Shown here piece by piece: positions 5,821 to 10,548 of a DNA stretch of 10,548 nucleotides. Below the pieces are notes generated by a model. The model ran no database searches, was not told the DNA's origin, and saw only the letters and a list, made by a program, of their open reading frames with translations. Position 1 is the stretch's first letter; the number at the start of each line of letters is the position of its first letter. Origin of the DNA: Candidatus Iainarchaeum sp. (lineage in GTDB: Archaea; Iainarchaeota; Iainarchaeia; Iainarchaeales; GCA-2688035); the NCBI GenBank assembly GCA_028712575.1, contig JAQTPU010000022.1, forward strand, positions 1-10,548, given 5' to 3'. The translations under genes and the position numbers were made by a program.

Positions 5821-6357
5821 ATGAAAATCCTTGCAATCTGCGGCTCTTCGAGAAGGGGAAATACAGAGGCAATGCTCAAGAGGATTCTTGACGGTGCAAA
5901 AGAGGCAGGGGCGCAGATTGAGCTGGTTCTTCTAAGGGAAAAGCAGATTTTGACATGCGACGGCTGCTTTTGCTGCGAGAAAACAAAAACCTGCAGGCTT
6001 TCTGATGACATGCGCCTGATTTACCCGAAAATGTTCAATGCAGATGTTATTGTATTGGGAAGCCCGAATTATTTCAACAATGTTTCCGGCCTGATGAAAA
6101 ATTTTTTTGACAGGTTCTGCCCTTTCTGGGAGGAAACATTAAAGGGAAAAAAAGCAGTGCTTGTTGTTGCAGGTGCGGAAGGCGGAAAATCATTGAAAAC
6201 AACTGAAAAAGCCTTGAAAAATTTCTGCGAAATATGCAGTATCCGGATTGTCGGAAAAATCCTTATCAAGGCAAAGGAAGCAAATGAAATCCAGAAAAAC
6301 CAGAAAGTAATGCAGAAGTGCTTTTTGCTTGGAAAGAAAATCGCTGCTGCTGAGTAA
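5821..6357 (+). CDS. Iron-sulfur flavoprotein (Isf)-like, flavodoxin-fold NAD(P)H/FMN reductase family
   Basis: A 178-residue flavodoxin-like protein of the NADPH-dependent FMN reductase / Isf group. The phosphate-binding loop for FMN is GSSRRGNT (8-15), and SPNYFNNVSGLMKNFFDR (81-98) is the typical second FMN-side segment. Between them cysteines 46, 49, 52 and 58 are spaced CX2CX2CX5C, the compact motif that in methanoarchaeal Isf binds a [4Fe-4S] cluster; C51 is an extra cysteine inside it. This suggests a one- to two-electron switch between an Fe-S donor such as ferredoxin and FMN, possibly used against O2 or peroxide as proposed for Isf, though the substrate is not shown here. ATG 5821 directly precedes the family's first strand (MKILAICGSS). 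In-frame ATG 5782 overlaps the upstream gene and adds non-homologous residues, so I rejected it. Confidence 0.88.
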   Translation: MKILAICGSSRRGNTEAMLKRILDGAKEAGAQIELVLLREKQILTCDGCFCCEKTKTCRLSDDMRLIYPKMFNADVIVLGSPNYFNNVSGLMKNFFDRFCPFWEETLKGKKAVLVVAGAEGGKSLKTTEKALKNFCEICSIRIVGKILIKAKEANEIQKNQKVMQKCFLLGKKIAAAE

Positions 6358-6370
6358 CCCTTATTAACCC

Positions 6371-6390
6371 TTTTTTCTTATTCTTTTATT
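6371..6390 (+). terminator. T-rich tract, possible transcription terminator before gatE
   Basis: The 40-base gap between the Isf-like gene and gatE contains TTTTTTCTTATTCTTTTATT on the coding strand. Archaeal RNA polymerase commonly terminates at such oligo-T runs without a hairpin, and I see no stem-loop here. If it terminates, gatE needs its own promoter; TTATTAA at 6361-6367, about 34 bp before the gatE ATG, is a weak TATA candidate. The tract could equally be a pyrimidine-rich spacer. Confidence 0.35.
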
Positions 6391-6397
6391 GGTTTTA

Positions 6398-8272
6398 ATG
6401 GAACTTGATTTTGAAAAACTTGGCCTGAAATCAGGGCTTGAAATCCACCAGCAACTGGACACGGGCAAACTGTTCTGCCGCTGCCCTTCTATTTTGAGAG
6501 AGGATAAACCAGACAAAATCTTTCACAGGTATATCCGTGCAGTCGCCTCGGAGTTGGGAGAATTCGATGCTGCTGCTTTGGAAGCAGCCAAAAAAGGGAC
6601 TGTTTGTGTTTATGAGGCTTACTCCGGCACAAATTGCCTTGTGGAAACTGATGATGAACCAGTAAAACCCGCAGATAAACAGGCATTGGAAACAGTATTG
6701 AAAATTGCATTAATGGCAAACTCAAAAATCATTGATGAAATAATTACCATGAGAAAAGCAATTGCAGATGGCAGTGCAATTAGCGGCTTTCAGCGCACTG
6801 CCCTTGTTGCAGTGGGCGGCAGTCTTGAACTTTCAAACAAAACAGTCGGAGTCCAAAGCATTGCACTCGAGGAAGATGCCGCAAGGCCCATGGAAAAAAC
6901 AGAGGGAAAAATTGTTTACAGGCTTGACAGATTGGGAATTCCGCTTATTGAATTTGCAACAATGCCTGACTTAAAAAGCCCTGAAGAAGTGAAGGAATGC
7001 GCCCTGAAGATAGGCGAGCTTTTGAGAAGAACCTGTGCTGTGAAGCGCGGCCTGGGCACAATAAGGCAGGATTTGAATGTTTCAATTGCTGAAGGCGCGC
7101 GGGTCGAGATTAAGGGAGTCCAGGAGCTTGAAATAATCGACGAGTATGTGAGAAGAGAGGCATTAAGGCAGTCCAACCTTGTCCGGCTGAAAAAAGAGCT
7201 GCTTGAAAAAGGGATTTCTGAAAAAAACTTTTCAGGGCAGGCAGTTGATTTGAACGGAATTTTTTCAAATTCCGAATGCAAATTTTTGAAGGGAAAAAAT
7301 GTTTTTGGGTTAAGGCTTGAAAAATGCAAAGGCCTGCTTGGCAGGGAGACACAGCCAGGAAAACGGTTCGGCTCTGAGCTTGCGGCTTATGTAAAGGCGA
7401 AAACAGGCCTTCAGGGAATAATCCATTCAGATGAACTGCCGAATTATGGAATAAGCGAAGAGGAAATTTTGAAGGTAAGGGAAAAGCTTGACTGCAGCGA
7501 GGAAGATGCTTTTGCTTTTGTTTCAGGCCAGGAAGAAAAGGCATTTGCTGCAATTGAAATAATAAAACAGAGATTTTCACAGGCGCTTATCGGAGTGCCT
7601 GAAGAAACAAGAAACCCGCTTGAAGGCGGAAATTCCGAGTACAGCAGGCCTTTGCCAGGCGCTGCAAGGATGTATCCTGAAACAGACCTTGCGCCCATAA
7701 AAACCTTGCAAGAGGAATTGAAAAAAATTGAGAAAAGCATTCCCCTGACAGTTGAGCAGAGGCTTGCCCTTTACAAAAAGCACGGCTTGGGCGAGAAACT
7801 GGCAAACGAAATGAAGCTTAACAATTATGCCTGTTTTTTTGAGGAATTATTGAAAAGGGGGTTCAATGCCACAATATCCGCAACATTGCTGCTTGAGAAT
7901 TTCACTGAAATGAAAAGGGCAGGAATCCCTGTTGAAAACATAACAGACAGGATGGTAATTGAAATTCTTGAGGCAATAAGAAGCGGGGCAATTACAAAAG
8001 AAGTCCTGCTTTCCGTTGCTGCGGAATGGGCAAAAAACCCGGAAAAAAGCCTCAGCCTGATTATGCAGAAATTCAGCATTGAAAGGGCTTCAAATGAACA
8101 GGTAAGGCAGGCAATAAGGAAAATAATTGAAAAAAATTCAGCCCTAGTCCGTGAAAAAAAGCTCGGCGCTGCAAGCGCATTAATGGGTGACATAATGAAA
8201 GAGCTCAAGGGAAAGGCCAACGGCGCGCTTATAAACAGGGTTCTGCAGGAAGAACTGGAAAAATTTTCTTAA
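6398..8272 (+). CDS. gatE: Glutamyl-tRNA(Gln) amidotransferase subunit E
   Basis: GatE binds tRNA(Gln), phosphorylates the misattached glutamate with ATP and transfers ammonia from GatD, giving Gln-tRNA(Gln). The 624-residue length is full for the family. The GatB/GatE cradle domain opens with GLKSGLEIHQQLDTGKLFCR (9-28) and includes GFQRTALVAVGG (130-141), EEDAARPMEK (158-167), LDRLGIPLIEFATMPDL (176-192), GTIRQDLNVSI (220-230) and EIKGVQELEII (237-247). An AspRS-like insertion (GAD-type, about 295-395), which distinguishes GatE from bacterial GatB, follows; then RMYPETDLAPI (424-434) and a helical tail domain ending in the YqeY-like GALINRVLQEEL (609-620). ATG 6398 is preferred over an in-frame TTG at 6389. 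It lies about 2.2 kb from its partner gatD and ends 10 bases before the MFS gene. Confidence 0.97.
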   Translation: MELDFEKLGLKSGLEIHQQLDTGKLFCRCPSILREDKPDKIFHRYIRAVASELGEFDAAALEAAKKGTVCVYEAYSGTNCLVETDDEPVKPADKQALETVLKIALMANSKIIDEIITMRKAIADGSAISGFQRTALVAVGGSLELSNKTVGVQSIALEEDAARPMEKTEGKIVYRLDRLGIPLIEFATMPDLKSPEEVKECALKIGELLRRTCAVKRGLGTIRQDLNVSIAEGARVEIKGVQELEIIDEYVRREALRQSNLVRLKKELLEKGISEKNFSGQAVDLNGIFSNSECKFLKGKNVFGLRLEKCKGLLGRETQPGKRFGSELAAYVKAKTGLQGIIHSDELPNYGISEEEILKVREKLDCSEEDAFAFVSGQEEKAFAAIEIIKQRFSQALIGVPEETRNPLEGGNSEYSRPLPGAARMYPETDLAPIKTLQEELKKIEKSIPLTVEQRLALYKKHGLGEKLANEMKLNNYACFFEELLKRGFNATISATLLLENFTEMKRAGIPVENITDRMVIEILEAIRSGAITKEVLLSVAAEWAKNPEKSLSLIMQKFSIERASNEQVRQAIRKIIEKNSALVREKKLGAASALMGDIMKELKGKANGALINRVLQEELEKFS

Positions 8273-8282
8273 AGGGCTGCTA

Positions 8283-9599
8283 ATGACAAGGCACTTCAAG
8301 ATAAGCACTTTCAGCATTCTCGGCCCTGACCTGCCAAAAAACATAAAAATGCTGCTTTTTACAGTGCTTATTTTTGTAATTGTCTGGGGCATTATTGAAC
8401 CATTCATTCCCCTTTACATAAAATCAATTTCCCCAAGCTACACTTTTGTGGGGCTGATTTTTGCAGCGCTGAATATTTTCATTTTCTTTGCATCCGTGCC
8501 GATAGGAGACCTTGTTGACAAGGCAAAGCCGGAAAAACTCATAAAAATAGCTTTTGTTTTTTACGCAATACTCGGGCCATTATACGGCTTTGCGGGAAAA
8601 ATAGCAGACCTTGTTTTTGCCAGAAGCATCCACGGAGTGGCAAACCCCGTGCTCTGGGTTTCAACAGAGGCATACATAAGGAAGAACACAAACAAGCAGA
8701 ACAACCTGAAGGCATTCGGATGGTACTCAACAATGTCAAACCTGGGCGTAGTAATCGGCACAATAATAGCCGCAATAATTTTCACATATTTTGCAATTGA
8801 AATAAATGCACTGTTCTTCCTGCTTGTGCCGTTTTCAATGGCAAGCCTGCTGATTTTCATGAAAATAAAGCCGGAACCAAACACCGAAGAAACAAAATGC
8901 GAAGGAATACAGCAGGCAATTGGCGAAGTGATACAGAAAGACAAAATTTATGAAAAAGAAATAAAGGATTTTTTGGGGCTGGGAAAAATAGCAATTCTGC
9001 TTGCAATAATTGTTCTTTTCAATTCAATAATAATGCATGTGATATATTTTCTCCTGCCGCTAATGAGCGAAGACATCAACCTAGGGTTTGCAGGGCTTGC
9101 ACTGCTCTACGGCCTGCTTCACGTCCCCTTCATGTTCTGCTTTGCGCTCGCGGGCCTTGCAGACAAGAAAGGAAAGACAAAGATAATACTTGCAGGCCTG
9201 CTGCTCGCGGCAATTGTTTCAGCAATGCTGTTCTTTTCAACAGGCATAATCGAAATATTCGCAATCCTCTGCCTTGCGCTTGCATTCGTAATGGCACTCA
9301 TTATTCCTTCAGTAAACAGCCTGATTTCAGACATAACGCCGAATGCGGAAATAGGCGAAATAACAGGAATTTACTATGCAATGTACTATCTTGGGGGAAC
9401 AATCGGGCCGATTGCATTCGGAATAATAGGCGACCTTTATGGATTAAAAACAGTCTTCCTGACAACAGCGGGAATTGCAGTGCTTGTTTTCTTGATTGCA
9501 TTCAAATTCAGGAAAAACCTTGTTGTGCCGAAAATAATAATTATTCCTGACAAAAAAAGCACTTTAAGGATAATTCTGGACGAAGCAAAAACCCCATAG
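8283..9599 (+). CDS. Major facilitator superfamily transporter
   Basis: A 438-residue integral membrane protein with about 12 hydrophobic segments in two halves, separated by a hydrophilic loop (about 195-230, rich in Lys and Glu). MFS motif A appears in the loop between helices 2 and 3 as GDLVDKAKPEKL (75-86), and its weaker repeat between helices 8 and 9 is GLADKKGKTK (291-300). This is the usual sign of internal duplication. A small substrate exchanged by proton coupling is expected; the pattern resembles drug or metabolite exporters, but the substrate cannot be read from sequence. The basic C-terminal tail (after about residue 400) extends roughly 35 residues into the cytoplasm. ATG 8283 is 10 bases after the gatE stop, with only a weak AAGGG upstream, so it is probably read from the gatE message. 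It ends 4 bases from the convergent radical SAM gene. Confidence 0.9.
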   Translation: MTRHFKISTFSILGPDLPKNIKMLLFTVLIFVIVWGIIEPFIPLYIKSISPSYTFVGLIFAALNIFIFFASVPIGDLVDKAKPEKLIKIAFVFYAILGPLYGFAGKIADLVFARSIHGVANPVLWVSTEAYIRKNTNKQNNLKAFGWYSTMSNLGVVIGTIIAAIIFTYFAIEINALFFLLVPFSMASLLIFMKIKPEPNTEETKCEGIQQAIGEVIQKDKIYEKEIKDFLGLGKIAILLAIIVLFNSIIMHVIYFLLPLMSEDINLGFAGLALLYGLLHVPFMFCFALAGLADKKGKTKIILAGLLLAAIVSAMLFFSTGIIEIFAILCLALAFVMALIIPSVNSLISDITPNAEIGEITGIYYAMYYLGGTIGPIAFGIIGDLYGLKTVFLTTAGIAVLVFLIAFKFRKNLVVPKIIIIPDKKSTLRIILDEAKTP

Positions 9600-9603
9600 G
9601 CAA

Positions 9604-10524
9604 TTAAATCATTTTTTTAAAATGAACATCTGATTTTTTTGCGTTTTCAAAAGCTTTTGAAACCAAAATTTCCTTAAGCAACTTTTGCAGAATATTGCCA
9701 GCACTATTTTCAGATGCCGTCGTAGGATAAACAAAACCATTCTCATCAATAAAACAGCTTTTTGAAAGGCCCGAGGGTTTTTCAGCAATGTGTTTTGCGC
9801 CGGGATCCCAGGAAAAACCAAAGCATTTTCTATCAATTTCAAGTAACCCGAGGACCAATTTTCTCAATTGAATTTTAGCGGGAGAATAATTTTTTTTTGC
9901 TCTGCCTTTGATTGTTAAAACTTCCAGTTTTGGAACAATATTGTTCTCCCTACAAAACCTGAACAATTTTGGGACCTCTTCAAAATTCTGCCTGCAAATA
10001 ACAGAATCTATGCCAAGCCTACTTGGTTTCGTCTTATTAAAACCAGCTTCGAGCAGGTTATTCAAGCCGAAGCAAATATCATTAAACGCGCTGCAGCCAC
10101 AAAGGAGATTCTGGGTCTTCTCGTCAAAACTATTTAGCTTTGCAACAACGCTCAGTTCATAACCAAAAAGTTTCCTTGCAATCCCTTTAGTTATGCAAGT
10201 GTTGTTTGTAAAAAGCACAGTTTTCATTTGTTTTTTTTGGATAAAGTCAAGCAGCTCAAACAATTTAGGGTATAATAATGGCTCTCCATGCCCGACAATT
10301 TTAATGGTTTTTGCACCAAGTTTTTTTGTATCTTCAACGATATTCAAAAATTTCCCAAACTCAAGGCCTTCTGCTTTTCCTTCAGCACCAGTGCAACAAT
10401 AAATGCACTTCAAGTTGCACCAAACAGGCAAAGAAATCCTCACAGAATCCAAAATTGATTCCAAAGATGGAGAAAAATCCTCGCCAAAAAGCACAGGAGG
10501 CTCCTGAAAAACACGCTTTAGCAT
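9604..10524 (-). CDS. Radical SAM protein with a degenerate C-terminal (SPASM/twitch-like) region
   Basis: A 306-residue enzyme from ATG 10524. CNLKCIYC (C36, C40, C43; CX3CX2C) binds the [4Fe-4S] cluster that cleaves S-adenosylmethionine, and GHGEP (78-82) is the SAM-contacting GGEP-type motif. The strand LFTNNT (104-109) is also typical. The tail has CFIDENGFVYP (257-267), recalling the SPASM pattern in which Pro-Cys follows, but here the next residues are Thr-Thr. With only scattered cysteines (C234, C257) a full auxiliary cluster looks unlikely. The substrate is unknown; relatives modify peptides, cofactors or RNA. An in-frame TTG at 10542 and the open frame to the window edge leave a longer start possible, but AGGT (10529-10532 on the plus strand, read in reverse) just upstream supports 10524. 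It is transcribed toward the MFS gene, with no operon partner visible here. Confidence 0.88.
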   Translation of the reverse strand: MLKRVFQEPPVLFGEDFSPSLESILDSVRISLPVWCNLKCIYCCTGAEGKAEGLEFGKFLNIVEDTKKLGAKTIKIVGHGEPLLYPKLFELLDFIQKKQMKTVLFTNNTCITKGIARKLFGYELSVVAKLNSFDEKTQNLLCGCSAFNDICFGLNNLLEAGFNKTKPSRLGIDSVICRQNFEEVPKLFRFCRENNIVPKLEVLTIKGRAKKNYSPAKIQLRKLVLGLLEIDRKCFGFSWDPGAKHIAEKPSGLSKSCFIDENGFVYPTTASENSAGNILQKLLKEILVSKAFENAKKSDVHFKKMI

Positions 10525-10548
10525 TATTACCTGATTGAACAAAAGAAA

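Noticed and set aside
6398..8272. gatE as bacterial gatB
   Set aside because: The AspRS-like insertion at about 295-395 and the 624-residue length are GatE features; GatB is about 475 residues and lacks the insertion.
1..10548. CRISPR arrays, insertion sequences, tRNA or rRNA genes
   Set aside because: I found no regularly spaced repeat, terminal inverted repeats, transposase, cloverleaf or rRNA-like segment. After about position 67 the gaps between genes are at most about 61 bp.

Overview
The window looks archaeal and most likely comes from a small-genome (DPANN-type) lineage. The strongest evidence is a gatD/gatE pair, since GatDE is the archaea-specific tRNA-dependent amidotransferase. 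An archaeal/eukaryal-type ATP-dependent DNA ligase, Shine-Dalgarno motifs of the GGTGAT type, very short intergenic gaps and ATGA overlaps agree with this. The exact phylum cannot be fixed from the sequence. The DNA is A/G-rich on the coding strand and almost fully coding; no gap between genes exceeds 65 bp.

Layout. Positions 1-66 do not belong with the rest: read on the minus strand they encode a piece of a bacterial LepA/EF4 GTPase domain, and at about 67-69 the sequence switches to an archaeal DNA ligase that has lost its N-terminus. This is probably a chimeric contig end. From 69 to 4211 there is a tight plus-strand operon: DNA ligase, a two-helix membrane protein (ATGA overlap), a membrane-anchored Cys-rich surface protein (ATGA overlap) and gatD. 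A lone minus-strand gene (4213-4977) encodes a GGDEF-domain protein that ends 1 bp from gatD. It diverges from a second plus-strand run (5039-9599): an FMN-binding flavin reductase-like protein, a 71-residue basic protein, an iron-sulfur flavoprotein (Isf)-like protein, gatE and an MFS transporter. A minus-strand radical SAM gene (9604-10524) converges on the MFS gene and reaches almost to the right edge.

How the genes work together. GatD and GatE form one enzyme that amidates Glu-tRNA(Gln); here they lie on the same strand but about 2.2 kb apart, with four genes between them, one inverted. The flavin reductase and the Isf-like protein form a small flavin/Fe-S redox group. The ligase and the two membrane/surface genes share a transcript without an obvious common function.

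The items most worth a second look are the GGDEF protein, which keeps the metal- and GTP-binding residues but lacks the RxxD inhibition site and has no recognisable sensor; the LepA/ligase junction; the uncharacterised Cys-rich surface protein with its membrane partner; and the small basic protein with a near-perfect ribosome binding site. I see no tRNA, rRNA, CRISPR array, insertion sequence or other mobile element.
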